A stretch of 64,000 bases of DNA from DTU019 sp050949825 (GCA_050949825.1 JBMNGL010000006.1:1-64000), one strand, 5' to 3'. Shown: positions 8,554 through 16,423, counted from the first letter of the stretch. Numbers and translations: made by a program. Notes: a model not told the origin generated them from the letters alone.

Positions 8554-10800
8554 TTATAAAGAGTAATAATCTCTTTCCAATTCTCCTATATCTATCCCCG
8601 TCTCAGATGAATACGAAACATGAAACACTGGAAGGTCATATATGTTTTCTTGATAACGATTATTTGATCGTAAAGCAAAATATTTTTTTGTTCCTATTGG
8701 TACTTCATACAATGAAACTAAGGCATAGTGACCTTCTTTGATAAAGTTCTCAACCTTTTCAAAAAACTCGATAGGGATGATACTCACTTTCATATAGTCG
8801 AAATCTCGAGTTTTTTCTTCAACAAATGGCAAGTCGAACAATATTTCTCTTTTTTCTATTTCTGAATATATTGAGCTTGCGCTTAGATATTTCTCATCCT
8901 TAATTTCCACATCGGCATATACCAATTCTAAGAGATCTGCTATTTCCTGTTCAGTTAATTTGCCTTTGGCATGTTTTGTTAAGACTTGTTCTGTTTTTTC
9001 TAATATGGCAAGGGATTTTTTATATACACACTTCCTGCTTATTTCTGATGCCCGAAAAACTATGAATTGAGAATGTTTTTTGGGGTCATCATAACGATTA
9101 CATCGTCCTGCTCTTTGAACCAGCGAGTCAAATGGAGCACACTCACTAAACATTATGTCAAAATCCACATCAAGTGATACTTCAACAATCTGGGTTGCAA
9201 TCAGTAACTGAACCTCATCAATGTGTTTCTCTTTTTCAATTCTATCTGCCATAGTAAATTCCGAGTGAAAACACATTGCATTATAATTTATCCTCCATTT
9301 GCTGTAAGCTCCTTTTGCAGATTCAATATTATTCACGATAATGGCCACCCTCAATCCCAAATCAAGCCTGCTTTTAATGAGGTTATCAAGTTCATCCAAC
9401 TCTTGATCAATATAGTGCCATTCATTACGTGATGACTGCATTCTATCTTCAGCAATTATAGGGTCACTAACATCAGGTAGTAGGGAAATAAAGTGCTCTC
9501 GTAATACTCTGGGCATGGTTGCGCTCATGATCATTATTCTTCCACCTAAGCGAAGAATTTTCTTGATCGTTTCACTTATTAAACCTAATGTAAACGTATC
9601 ATAGGCCTGTATTTCGTCAATAATGACAGAGCTCCCTGATAGCGCCAGTTCCTTTAACGTCCATGTTCCGGTGTTAAAGCCAGTATTGAGAACCTGGTCT
9701 ACCGTGGCAACCATCAATGGAGGTATGAATGCTTTATTATGCAAAAGCTGAAATCTCACTTTAACCGGATCAACGTTTTTCAAATGAAAGTAGGTCTGAG
9801 CCCCTGAATGACACAATCCAGACTCCTTATCATCAAAATACCATCTGACCATTCTGCTATAAAGGCCATTAGAAGTTACCATAGTAGGCATAAGTAAAAT
9901 GATGCGTGGACACGGCCGATTAAGAGCCCAAATCAATGCTGCTTCCGTTTTTCCTGAACCGGTAGGAGCTATGGCTAAAATATTACCCTTTTGCCCGACG
10001 CATTTTTTTTGGAAAGGAAGTAAATAAAAATCCCTGCCATCATATTTGGCTTTTTGCTCCATCCTTGTTATTAATTGTTCTTGCGTTTCCTCCAAATAGA
10101 ATACCTGCTTTTCGTTGTATCCGGATGCTAGCCAATCGCTAAAATGAAGGATGCCCTTCATAAGAGCAAATATTTGGCGTTTGTCTTTTGGATTAAAATA
10201 GTCATACAAGTCTAAATGTTCTACATCAAGCATGCCACGCATTCTGGGAAAGAAGTGGTTTTTCCAATCATTACCGCCAACTACAGGTTGAGAAGAAGGA
10301 GGGCTAATCCCCTCCTTTTTAAGAATATCAGTTACCACTTCAATCGCATATTCTATTCTATTACCTGTTAATTCCGGCCACTCTCGTCTTTTTATTTCAC
10401 GATCAAAGCTAGTCCAATTTCTTTCCAGAGTTTTGTGATGTCCTAATACAGCCCATACTTCGTAAGGGAAAAAAGCATCTTGACCTGATTTCCGTCGCTT
10501 ATACCAGTATTCCATGAGAAAAATCGCCGAGTTAATTTCATGGCGAAAATAATGGCCTTGTTCTATTTTTCTGCCGTGTCTTAACGCGTCCATGTAATTT
10601 TGGAAAATCGGATTAAGTTTGCCGATATCATGAAATAGGACACAGATAAGGCTCTTTATCCTAAATTCACGTAAAGGCATGTCAATTTGATGCAACCATT
10701 GATCTATGTAAGGCTCTTTTAGCGTCCACAGCTTACTCCAAGTTTCATAACACTGTTTAATATGCTGGTCATAAGTCTGATAAGGTTTGGCCCAATACAT
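8554..10800 (-). CDS. cas3: CRISPR-associated helicase/nuclease Cas3
   Basis: A 748-residue protein with an HD nuclease fused to an SF2 helicase. HD residues include His57-Asp58 (LFHDIGKLNP), the His in FRHEIN near 87, LGHHKT at 119-124 and Asp222 in HFSDW. Helicase motifs are Walker A APTGSGKT at 278-285, the DEIQ box at 395-398, SATMP at 426-430 and QRAGRCNR in motif VI. After Cascade binds a target, Cas3 is recruited to unwind and degrade the DNA. It starts 14 bases after cas5, so it is co-transcribed with the effector genes. Confidence 0.97.
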   Translation of the reverse strand: MYWAKPYQTYDQHIKQCYETWSKLWTLKEPYIDQWLHQIDMPLREFRIKSLICVLFHDIGKLNPIFQNYMDALRHGRKIEQGHYFRHEINSAIFLMEYWYKRRKSGQDAFFPYEVWAVLGHHKTLERNWTSFDREIKRREWPELTGNRIEYAIEVVTDILKKEGISPPSSQPVVGGNDWKNHFFPRMRGMLDVEHLDLYDYFNPKDKRQIFALMKGILHFSDWLASGYNEKQVFYLEETQEQLITRMEQKAKYDGRDFYLLPFQKKCVGQKGNILAIAPTGSGKTEAALIWALNRPCPRIILLMPTMVTSNGLYSRMVRWYFDDKESGLCHSGAQTYFHLKNVDPVKVRFQLLHNKAFIPPLMVATVDQVLNTGFNTGTWTLKELALSGSSVIIDEIQAYDTFTLGLISETIKKILRLGGRIMIMSATMPRVLREHFISLLPDVSDPIIAEDRMQSSRNEWHYIDQELDELDNLIKSRLDLGLRVAIIVNNIESAKGAYSKWRINYNAMCFHSEFTMADRIEKEKHIDEVQLLIATQIVEVSLDVDFDIMFSECAPFDSLVQRAGRCNRYDDPKKHSQFIVFRASEISRKCVYKKSLAILEKTEQVLTKHAKGKLTEQEIADLLELVYADVEIKDEKYLSASSIYSEIEKREILFDLPFVEEKTRDFDYMKVSIIPIEFFEKVENFIKEGHYALVSLYEVPIGTKKYFALRSNNRYQENIYDLPVFHVSYSSETGIDIGELERDYYSL

Positions 10801-10814
10801 ATACCCACCTTCTT

Positions 10815-11537
10815 TTAATTGATAGCAAATAAAGGTATTGTTTCCTCGCCAAATCTGTAAACCTCTATAGCGCTTCTAAGTCTGATGTTTCCAGGCACAT
10901 AACTAAATACCTGGTATTTGCTTCCCTTCCTTACTAATCCTCTGAATTCGTAATCAACTGGAAGAAAAAATACCTGTGGTGCCCTTAATTGAATGGTCAA
11001 AGGTGATTCTTTAATACTTGACCAATCAAATTCATATAATCCAGATATATCCGCCGGTATCATACAATTCTGAAGAACATGGGTCTTAGTAGAACCAACG
11101 TCAATAACCGGGCTAATATCATCTTTAACAAACAAATCATCACTGCTACCCAAGGTTAGACAAAAAACGGGAGATTGGAATCCATTGTGCAGTTCATTAA
11201 TAACCTCACTATTCGGTGAGGCATAAAATATCTCGCCTTCCAAATATGCCATAAACTCCCTATTCAATATGTCTTTTCCAACTACGCTATTGTTGGTGAT
11301 CTTGGCATAATTCCACAGATCTATCCCATGACCCCCGCTAACTCCCTTTACGCCAGCGAAAATATGCTGGTGGCGAAAATGATTAATAGTGCACTCAAAG
11401 CTCATTCCGAGCGCAGCCCCTGCTATACCCACCAAGGTCGAAAAAGGGGGCAGGGGCAGGCAAGAGTGATACATTTGGCTACCAGGATCTCGAAATGAAG
11501 CAGTTGGAGCAGAATAGTGGAAATAAAATCCTTGCAT
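10815..11537 (-). CDS. cas5: CRISPR-associated protein Cas5 (type I-B)
   Basis: A 240-residue Cas5 of the I-B (Cas5t-like) group. The RAMP N-terminus reads QGFYFHYSAPTASFRDPG and is followed by LPLPPFSTLVGIAGAALG, the glycine-rich segment conserved in Cas5. It binds the 5' tag of the crRNA and links Cas7 to Cas8. It lies 22 bases after cas7 and 14 bases before cas3, within the effector operon. Confidence 0.93.
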   Translation of the reverse strand: MQGFYFHYSAPTASFRDPGSQMYHSCLPLPPFSTLVGIAGAALGMSFECTINHFRHQHIFAGVKGVSGGHGIDLWNYAKITNNSVVGKDILNREFMAYLEGEIFYASPNSEVINELHNGFQSPVFCLTLGSSDDLFVKDDISPVIDVGSTKTHVLQNCMIPADISGLYEFDWSSIKESPLTIQLRAPQVFFLPVDYEFRGLVRKGSKYQVFSYVPGNIRLRSAIEVYRFGEETIPLFAIN

Positions 11538-11559
11538 TATTGCTCCTTTCCTTCTGATA

Positions 11560-12435
11560 TTATTTGAAGCATTCTTTCATCCACCCCCGCATTATGCCAA
11601 ATGCCTCTCCAATTGGCAGGAAATCAGCATGATCTTTTTTAAAGAAGGATTTCCTTTCCCCAATAACAGAAGATATTATTACATTCTCATTATCCTTAAC
11701 AGTACTGGCAATCAATTCAGTATTAATATCATCCTGACTGATTTCAAGAGTTTCCAGAAATATGGGGTTCTTTACCTTAAGCAATGCTCCGCATATCAGC
11801 TTGGGCGAAATATCGCTTAAAAAGCGGCTCTGTCTTCCTACCGTCCACAGGTTTTGAATAGCCGTTAACAGATCGGTTACTCGGTTAATTTTCTCTTTGG
11901 CATCACAATGAAGTTCGTATAAATCCCCAGGTGATTTTTCACCTACTCTATCAAGTTCAATAAGGATCGTTCCTCTATAAAAGCCGGAATGAATTTCTGT
12001 TTCAAAAATATTTGGGTTGCCTCCGGCTTTTGTTGACATGTAGTTTGTCCCAAAATCAAGATCTCCCCGATATGGTTCCAATGCGATGAGGGGTGATACC
12101 CTAACCGGACTGGTTCTTTTGATAGTCTCTGTGCCTGCCCGCATAAAACCAAATAAATCATCATCAATGTATTTTTGCGGCTCACATTGTGTTGTGGCTG
12201 CACCCTTCCTTTGATTTGCTGCAACACCTTCCGAAAGAGTGTGTCCTAGAACCGCCAACTGTTCACGTAATGCTCGCCGTACCGCTTGAGACGAGCAATA
12301 GGGATATTCCCTTCCATCATTCATTTGAATCTTTTTAATACTGGAAATATTATCAGCTTCTTTATCCGATCCATTCAATGAGGTATAAGATGCTTGGGTT
12401 AAATATGAGATGGTCAAGCATTTTGCAGAAATCAT
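11560..12435 (-). CDS. cas7: CRISPR-associated protein Cas7 (Cst2/DevR family)
   Basis: A 291-residue backbone subunit that coats the crRNA spacer. The N-terminus CLTISYLTQASYTSLNGSD and the segment YPYCSSQAVRRALREQL fit the Cst2/DevR branch found in type I-B systems. In related complexes the Cas7 thumb flips every sixth base of the guide out of the duplex, which bears on the position-6 mismatch of the RNA described at 14223-14324. It lies 15 bases downstream of cas8. Confidence 0.93.
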   Translation of the reverse strand: MISAKCLTISYLTQASYTSLNGSDKEADNISSIKKIQMNDGREYPYCSSQAVRRALREQLAVLGHTLSEGVAANQRKGAATTQCEPQKYIDDDLFGFMRAGTETIKRTSPVRVSPLIALEPYRGDLDFGTNYMSTKAGGNPNIFETEIHSGFYRGTILIELDRVGEKSPGDLYELHCDAKEKINRVTDLLTAIQNLWTVGRQSRFLSDISPKLICGALLKVKNPIFLETLEISQDDINTELIASTVKDNENVIISSVIGERKSFFKKDHADFLPIGEAFGIMRGWMKECFK

Positions 12436-12450
12436 TTTACGTTACCTCCC

Positions 12451-14109
12451 TCACTTTTTTGTTCTTGTAATGCCATTAAATGTATTTAAAGCTCCAATAA
12501 CGCAATAAGCTTTAAATTCATTAAAAGGTACTCTCTCTAAAATACCCTCCTCAATCACATGACTTAGAATCAGACCATACCGCATTTGTAGAGTGTTCAA
12601 GTTGTTAAGAAAGTCACTTTTATTGCGAGTTTTTCTCAAGGTAAACAAATCACCCTTAATTTTTTTTAATTCTTCGCCTTCCAGCCCCTCTCTTGCTTGC
12701 AACACTATGGATTTACCCAGGTTTACCGCTACTTCAACTTCTTTATCCATCATTTTCATCCCTCCCAAGGACGTTTCATATTTTATTAGAAACTTGAGCA
12801 TCTCTCCTAAGTAAGGCTCCATTCCAGTCATAGTAAGGTGAGAGGCAAACTGCTCACAATCTAATAAAACACTACGTTTTAACAAAACCTTTTTGAAAAA
12901 GAGGTTGCGAAAGCTGCTATATCGATCCTTTTCATCCCTTACATACAGATTATTAAAGAGTAGGTGTGTATCCAATGCTTCTTGTTCTAAAAAATAGAGA
13001 AGACGAAAAGCATAAGCTACATCGTTATAGAAAATAAGTTCTTTAGTTATAAACGTCTGTCCCTTTTCACTAACTACCAGCAAGACAACTTCAATAGGAG
13101 CCTGCGACAGGCTAAATTCGAAAATCAAGTCCAATAAATTTGAGGAATCCAGAACTTCCTGATTTTCTTTTATTACTCCATAAGCTTGCGTGAAAAATGC
13201 CCACAAGAATTCATATGCTTCCTTGGCATAAGCAATCAGTGACCCCTTATCACGTTTTAGATTGCATAAGTAGTTTTCAGTATCTACCTCTCTTAATGTA
13301 GAAGCATAGCCGATGCGTCTATTCACATTGACCATTTTGCTTAGTTCCGGTGAATAAATTTGCAGAATGAATAAATCATTAAATGATTTTCGATAGCTTG
13401 CTGAATCAATGGCAAAACGACCCAGCATTTCACATTCCCAGCATATTTTATCAGGCGCCCCGGCTTGAGAGTTAAAGCAACGGGTCGCAGAGTTGCTGGC
13501 AAACAACATATAGGTTGGTTGAGAAACAGTGCTGCAGTTGCTGCTTTCTCTACCACAAATACTGCATATAGGTTTGTTCCTTCTTTCTTTTGGAAAAAAC
13601 TCAATTGCTTTGTGGCATACAGGGTCTTCAATCAACAGTATCTTTTTTTTGCCCCATAACTGAACATTATGCTCGTCAATAAATGCTTCAACTCGATCAC
13701 GTAAATCCGGCGGCATATCATTCAAATTAATCCCCGCTTCATCATTGGGAAGCCGCCAACTACTCCCCTTAGTAAAAAGATTTGGGATGGGTGTAGGGTT
13801 TCGTTTTGGTTTCAATTGCAGTGAATCTTGTATGGGATCATAAAATACAGCTTTAGGCTCCTCTTTTTGTTTTTTGGTCGAAACATTCCAGTATCGCGCT
13901 GTTAGTTCTTCATAGCAGGCTTCAATAAATTGCTTTAATTGATCAGCTTGCGAATAAAAAACTTTTAAAGCGGAACCATTAATATCCAAATGAACCTGGT
14001 GTTTTTCGTCTAATCCGGTGCTGATCGCAATATTATGTAATCCTGCAATACCCGCATCTATCCACCAGTGATGCCTAAATTGAATCATATAGTATTTTTC
14101 TTCAATCAA
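12451..14109 (-). CDS. cas8b: CRISPR large subunit Cas8b (Cst1-like)
   Basis: A 552-residue large subunit with two CXXC pairs, Cys182/Cys185 (PICSICGRES) and Cys223/Cys226 (KICWECEML), the signature of the CXXC-CXXC Cst1 family in type I-B (Tneap) systems. Cas8 recognises the PAM and anchors the effector. It begins with TTG at 14109 behind a perfect GGAGGTGA ribosome site. Its own promoter lies in the cas6-cas8 gap, and its 5' leader carries a near-perfect match to the small RNA guide encoded on the other strand. Confidence 0.92.
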   Translation of the reverse strand: MIEEKYYMIQFRHHWWIDAGIAGLHNIAISTGLDEKHQVHLDINGSALKVFYSQADQLKQFIEACYEELTARYWNVSTKKQKEEPKAVFYDPIQDSLQLKPKRNPTPIPNLFTKGSSWRLPNDEAGINLNDMPPDLRDRVEAFIDEHNVQLWGKKKILLIEDPVCHKAIEFFPKERRNKPICSICGRESSNCSTVSQPTYMLFASNSATRCFNSQAGAPDKICWECEMLGRFAIDSASYRKSFNDLFILQIYSPELSKMVNVNRRIGYASTLREVDTENYLCNLKRDKGSLIAYAKEAYEFLWAFFTQAYGVIKENQEVLDSSNLLDLIFEFSLSQAPIEVVLLVVSEKGQTFITKELIFYNDVAYAFRLLYFLEQEALDTHLLFNNLYVRDEKDRYSSFRNLFFKKVLLKRSVLLDCEQFASHLTMTGMEPYLGEMLKFLIKYETSLGGMKMMDKEVEVAVNLGKSIVLQAREGLEGEELKKIKGDLFTLRKTRNKSDFLNNLNTLQMRYGLILSHVIEEGILERVPFNEFKAYCVIGALNTFNGITRTKK

Positions 14110-14124
14110 TTTATCACCTCCTTG

Positions 14125-14140
14125 TAGTTATTTATTATTG
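14125..14140 (+). promoter_or_regulatory. Predicted protospacer for the CreR-like RNA
   Basis: The 16 bases TAGTTATTTATTATTG equal the guide region TAGTTTTTTATTATTG at 14260-14275 except at position 6; the next base (T) also matches. The site lies just upstream of the cas8 ribosome site. It is downstream of the -10 at 14165-14170 and overlaps an alternative weak -10, TACAAT (complement at 14137-14142). A PAM would be read from 14122-14124 (TTG). The 8-nt tag of the RNA does not match the flank, so self-protection would not apply. Confidence 0.7.
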
Positions 14141-14164
14141 TAATAAATTTTCATAATTTAATCC

Positions 14165-14193
14165 ATTATATTCCCAATTTTATTAACTAGCAA
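14165..14193 (-). promoter_or_regulatory. cas8 operon promoter
   Basis: On the minus strand TTGCTA (complement at 14188-14193) is separated by 17 bp from a perfect TATAAT (complement at 14165-14170). Transcription would start near 14158 and run through the predicted protospacer into cas8-cas7-cas5-cas3. Its -35 region overlaps that of the divergent small-RNA promoter. Confidence 0.65.
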
Positions 14194-14216
14194 AACAAAA
14201 CACGACCTGATATAAT
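14188..14216 (+). promoter_or_regulatory. Promoter of the CreR-like RNA
   Basis: A perfect extended -10 element, TGATATAAT, lies at 14208-14216. The -35 position (about 14188-14193, TAGCAA) is weak, as is common for extended -10 promoters, and coincides with the -35 of the divergent cas8 promoter. The start would be near 14223, about 17 bases before the first pseudo-repeat hairpin. Confidence 0.65.
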
Positions 14217-14222
14217 AATTGA

Positions 14223-14324
14223 GCGTTCTCAACAGAGTAATCCTAAAAGGACTTGAAATTAGTTTTTTATTATTGTTTTTAGCGTACCTGCTAGGATTAC
14301 TCATGAGGAGTCTTTGGCTCTTTT
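14223..14324 (+). ncRNA. CreR/CreA-like cas-regulating guide RNA
   Basis: A minimal degenerate CRISPR unit antisense to the cas genes. The first pseudo-repeat (14241-14259) keeps a TCCT-AAA-AGGA hairpin and the tag CTTGAAAT (6 of 8 identical to ATTGAAAC). The spacer is 14260-14274. The second pseudo-repeat (14275-14296) matches the first 22 bases of the real repeat at 19 positions, and all three changes fall in the hairpin loop (ATC to GCT). The 8 bases after the expected Cas6 cut have diverged freely. It has its own promoter and a terminator (14308-14324). The guide matches the cas8 5' region at 14125-14140 except at position 6. Published CreR and CreA RNAs use such partial matches to make Cascade repress rather than cleave. 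I infer autoregulation of cas8-cas7-cas5-cas3. No CreT-like toxin gene is evident. Confidence 0.75.
14308..14324 (+). terminator. Intrinsic terminator of the CreR-like RNA
   Basis: GAGTC-TTT-GGCTC forms a 5-bp stem (one G-U pair) followed directly by TTTT. It ends within the last codon of the convergent cas6 gene. The stem is short, so efficiency may be moderate. Confidence 0.5.
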
Positions 14325-15075
14325 ACCCCACCACCTCCCAGCATCCAAACCCCTGGGAATTCTTACTGCCTAACCCCGTATCATATGCTACCTTAATTAA
14401 ATCCGGGTTCCCTTTTAGCCAATAGATCCCATGGTACCCAACAATGTAAGTTCCCTTATAATTTATCACCGCTTTAAACCGCTGTTCCTGATTACCATTC
14501 CCATTTGGAATTATCTTGAGATCGTTATTGGGAGGTAATTCTCCGTGAATCAACTGGTATTTGGCCATCAAATTAGCACGGACGATTTCCAGGTATTGGG
14601 GCTGCCAGGGAGAATAATATTCCGTCCGCTTACGATTGTTGTCCCCGGTAACAGTTGAATAGGCAACGGTTGGAGAAAGCATTTTGATTTGCACCTGTTC
14701 TGTGAACTGTATTTCCTTTTCCACTCCTATACTCTTGATCTCAATAACGCTGCCGCCCAGAAACCCCCAATCTGATCTGATTAGAGTCTCGGCCAGGTCG
14801 GTGATAAACGGCTCCAGAGTTGAGGAAATAATTAAGTGTACCGGAGATTTAAACCCAATTAATCCTTGATTTTTATATAATGTAAACGGGCCCAAAAGGC
14901 GGGAGAATGTAAATAGTTTAAATTGTTTGCCAGCATGCCAAAAACCGGTTTGATGTAAGAACCTGCTATAGTCCCGGTCAGTCAAATTTTTATAAAGGAA
15001 TCCCTGCACGATATGACTGTAATGTATGGGCAGTTTAATCTCCTTATCTGAGTAGAGTTCTATATTGATTCTCAT
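14323..15075 (-). CDS. cas6: CRISPR endoribonuclease Cas6
   Basis: A 250-residue Cas6, the RNase that cuts each repeat 8 nt before its 3' end and would also process the CreR-like RNA. It has the RAMP N-terminus (MRINIELYSDKEIKLPIHYS), His residues near 18-21 that may be catalytic, and the C-terminal glycine-rich loop GLGSKNSQGFGCWEV typical of the family. It is separated from cas8 by 213 bp, in contrast to the tight packing of the rest of the operon; that gap holds the small RNA and the cas8 promoter. Confidence 0.93.
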   Translation of the reverse strand: MRINIELYSDKEIKLPIHYSHIVQGFLYKNLTDRDYSRFLHQTGFWHAGKQFKLFTFSRLLGPFTLYKNQGLIGFKSPVHLIISSTLEPFITDLAETLIRSDWGFLGGSVIEIKSIGVEKEIQFTEQVQIKMLSPTVAYSTVTGDNNRKRTEYYSPWQPQYLEIVRANLMAKYQLIHGELPPNNDLKIIPNGNGNQEQRFKAVINYKGTYIVGYHGIYWLKGNPDLIKVAYDTGLGSKNSQGFGCWEVVG

Positions 15076-15316
15076 GTTGATCCCTCGATATAATTATTGA
15101 TTTCTTATTTATTTCGCTTTGAACCAATTATTTCCTTCCAAAATCGATTTTATTTTACAAATCGTTCCTTAAATAATTGATTTTGCCAGACAGCCTTATT
15201 TTATTTCGATTTCCTTAAGGCAAATGTTAGCAGGTATGGTGGACAAGTAGCTGTCATAATATGTATAGTTCTTTGTTAGATCCTTAAGGAAGGAAAAAAC
15301 TTTTCCTTAGAAAAAC
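15076..15316. other. Intergenic region upstream of cas6
   Basis: An AT-rich stretch without a supported gene. It should hold the cas6 promoter on the minus strand, but several weak -10-like sequences occur and none is convincing. Short repeats of the CGATTT type occur at about 15142-15166 and 15206-15212. Confidence 0.4.
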
Positions 15317-15320
15317 AAAA

Positions 15321-15341
15321 AAACCGGCCCAAAAGCCGCTA
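15321..15341 (-). terminator. Terminator after the tRNA-Leu relic
   Basis: On the minus strand CGGC-TTTTGG-GCCG is followed by a run of T. It corresponds in position to the terminator of the intact tRNA-Leu copy, which supports a tandem duplication of gene plus terminator. Confidence 0.5.
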
Positions 15342-15357
15342 TTATTATACTTACCGG

Positions 15358-15420
15358 TGCCCGAGACCGGGGTCGAACCGGTACGAGGTTTGAGCCTCAC
15401 GGGACTTAAAATCCCGTGCA
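15358..15420 (-). pseudogene. Decayed tRNA-Leu copy with inverted anticodon arm
   Basis: The 3' half (variable arm, T arm, acceptor 3' strand) is nearly identical to the intact tRNA-Leu at 15494-15582. The 5' half, with the D arm and acceptor 5' strand, is lost beyond about 15420, and the CCA end has become CCG. The anticodon stem-loop is the reverse complement of the intact one: GGGATTTTAAGTCCC instead of GGGACTTAAAATCCC. The loop would then present TTA instead of TAA. It is not expected to fold as a functional tRNA. Confidence 0.8.
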
Positions 15421-15454
15421 TTCTAATCGACCTTGAGTCTATCCTCAGAAAACC

Positions 15455-15479
15455 AAAAAACCGGCCTTTTCAGCCGGTA
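15455..15479 (-). terminator. Terminator of tRNA-Leu/Cys transcript
   Basis: On the minus strand ACCGGC-TGAAAAG-GCCGGT is followed by TTTTT. It lies just after the intact tRNA-Leu and would end a tRNA-Cys/tRNA-Leu transcript. Confidence 0.7.
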
Positions 15480-15493
15480 AATATCATCTAAAG

Positions 15494-15582
15494 TGGTGCC
15501 CGAGACCGGGGTCGAACCGGTACGAGGTTTGAGCCTCGCGGGATTTTAAGTCCCGTGCGTCTGCCTATTCCGCCACCCGGGC
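15494..15582 (-). tRNA. tRNA-Leu (TAA)
   Basis: Acceptor strands GCCCGGG and CTCGGGC pair. The anticodon stem-loop GGGACTTAAAATCCC gives anticodon TAA. The variable arm is long, as in leucine tRNAs, the T loop is GTTCGACCC, and CCA is encoded. It is intact and 89 nt long. Confidence 0.95.
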
Positions 15583-15591
15583 AGTAAAATA

Positions 15592-15667
15592 TGGAGGGCG
15601 GAGCCGGATTTGAACCGGCGCATGGTGATTTTGCAGACCACAGCGTTAGCCTCTTCGCCATCCGCCC
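15592..15667 (-). tRNA. tRNA-Cys (GCA)
   Basis: Acceptor strands GGGCGGA and TCCGCCC pair perfectly. The anticodon loop CTGCAAA gives GCA, the discriminator is T as usual for tRNA-Cys, and CCA is encoded. It lies 9 bases upstream of tRNA-Leu and is probably co-transcribed with it. Confidence 0.93.
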
Positions 15668-15759
15668 CCAATTGGCGCATTTCGCGCAGTCATAATTATA
15701 TCAACTTTGCAGGGTTATTGCAACAGTAACTGGCGGTGCGCGTTATCAAATTACCTATG

Positions 15760-15788
15760 TTGACTAAAGAACAAGGTGATGCTATAAT
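15760..15788 (+). promoter_or_regulatory. Promoter of the Asp-Phe-Gly tRNA operon
   Basis: TTGACT at 15760-15765 and TATAAT at 15783-15788 are separated by exactly 17 bp, a near-consensus sigma-A promoter. The start would fall a few bases before tRNA-Asp at 15801. Confidence 0.85.
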
Positions 15789-15800
15789 TATTCTCGTTGC

Positions 15801-15876
15801 GGAGCCGTGGTGTAGCGGTTAACATGCCGGCCTGTCACGCCGGAGATCGAGGGTTCAAATCCCTTCGGCTTCGCCA
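15801..15876 (+). tRNA. tRNA-Asp (GTC)
   Basis: Acceptor GGAGCCG pairs with CGGCTTC, with G discriminator and encoded CCA. The D arm GTGGTGTAGCGGTTAACA and anticodon loop CTGTCAC (GTC) are typical of bacterial tRNA-Asp. First gene of a three-tRNA operon. Confidence 0.96.
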
Positions 15877-15879
15877 TAT

Positions 15880-15955
<76 letters not shown>

Positions 15956-15962
15956 TCAATAA

Positions 15963-16037
15963 GCGGAAGTGGCTCAGTGGTAGAGCATCGCCTTGCCAAG
16001 GCGAGGGTCGAGAGTTCGAATCTCTTCTTCCGCTCCA
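15963..16037 (+). tRNA. tRNA-Gly (GCC)
   Basis: Acceptor GCGGAAG pairs with CTTCCGC, T discriminator, encoded CCA. The anticodon loop CTTGCCAAG gives GCC. Last gene of the operon, followed by a strong terminator. Confidence 0.96.
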
Positions 16038-16046
16038 TGAAACAAT

Positions 16047-16075
16047 AGCGCTGCGCATAGCAGCGCTTCTATTTT
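16047..16075 (+). terminator. Terminator of the tRNA operon
   Basis: AGCGCTGC-GCATA-GCAGCGCT forms a perfect 8-bp stem followed by TCTATTTT, 10 bases after tRNA-Gly. Confidence 0.85.
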
Positions 16076-16186
16076 GCGGTAAAAATGTAAGCCGGCGCCG
16101 TATCAGTTGCCAAATCGACCAGCGAAAAACAAATGACCCATCTCTTTCCGATTTTTCTTCGTCGACATCCAAATTGATCCGAAACT

Positions 16187-16226
16187 AAGCCCCTGTCTCG
16201 GCCCGAAGGCGTGAGCAGGGGCTTTT
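16187..16226 (+). terminator. Orphan strong hairpin with T tract
   Basis: AAGCCCCTG and CAGGGGCTT form a 9-bp stem around a 20-nt interior that can pair further (CTC with GAG), followed by TTTGGTT. No gene ends directly upstream, so this is a back-up terminator for the tRNA operon or the 3' end of an unrecognised small RNA in 16080-16186. The rest of 16076-16423 shows no supported gene. Confidence 0.55.
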
Positions 16227-16423
16227 GGTTGGCTGTAAACCTGTTGCCTGATTCCAGTAAAATTGTCATCTTGCAACAGTTCTGCGCATGAGAAGATAAT
16301 ATTTCATATCTAAAAATCCACTTTCGTACTATACCGCCTCAATTCTGCCGTACTCCAACACCCCGGCTGCTGCCGCATATTATCCCCGCCCGAGCAAATA
16401 CTAAATGCAAAGGAGGTGATAAT

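Noticed and set aside
14125..14260. CreT-like toxin RNA next to the guide RNA
   Set aside because: No mini-ORF with a strong ribosome site and rare-codon run is visible, and the guide's match lies in the cas8 5' region, so a CreR-type role fits better than CreTA.
14219..14425. 68-residue plus-strand frame across the cas6-cas8 gap
   Set aside because: It reads through the guide RNA and antisense to cas6; its apparent membrane pattern comes from translating the CRISPR-like repeat, and there is no ribosome site.
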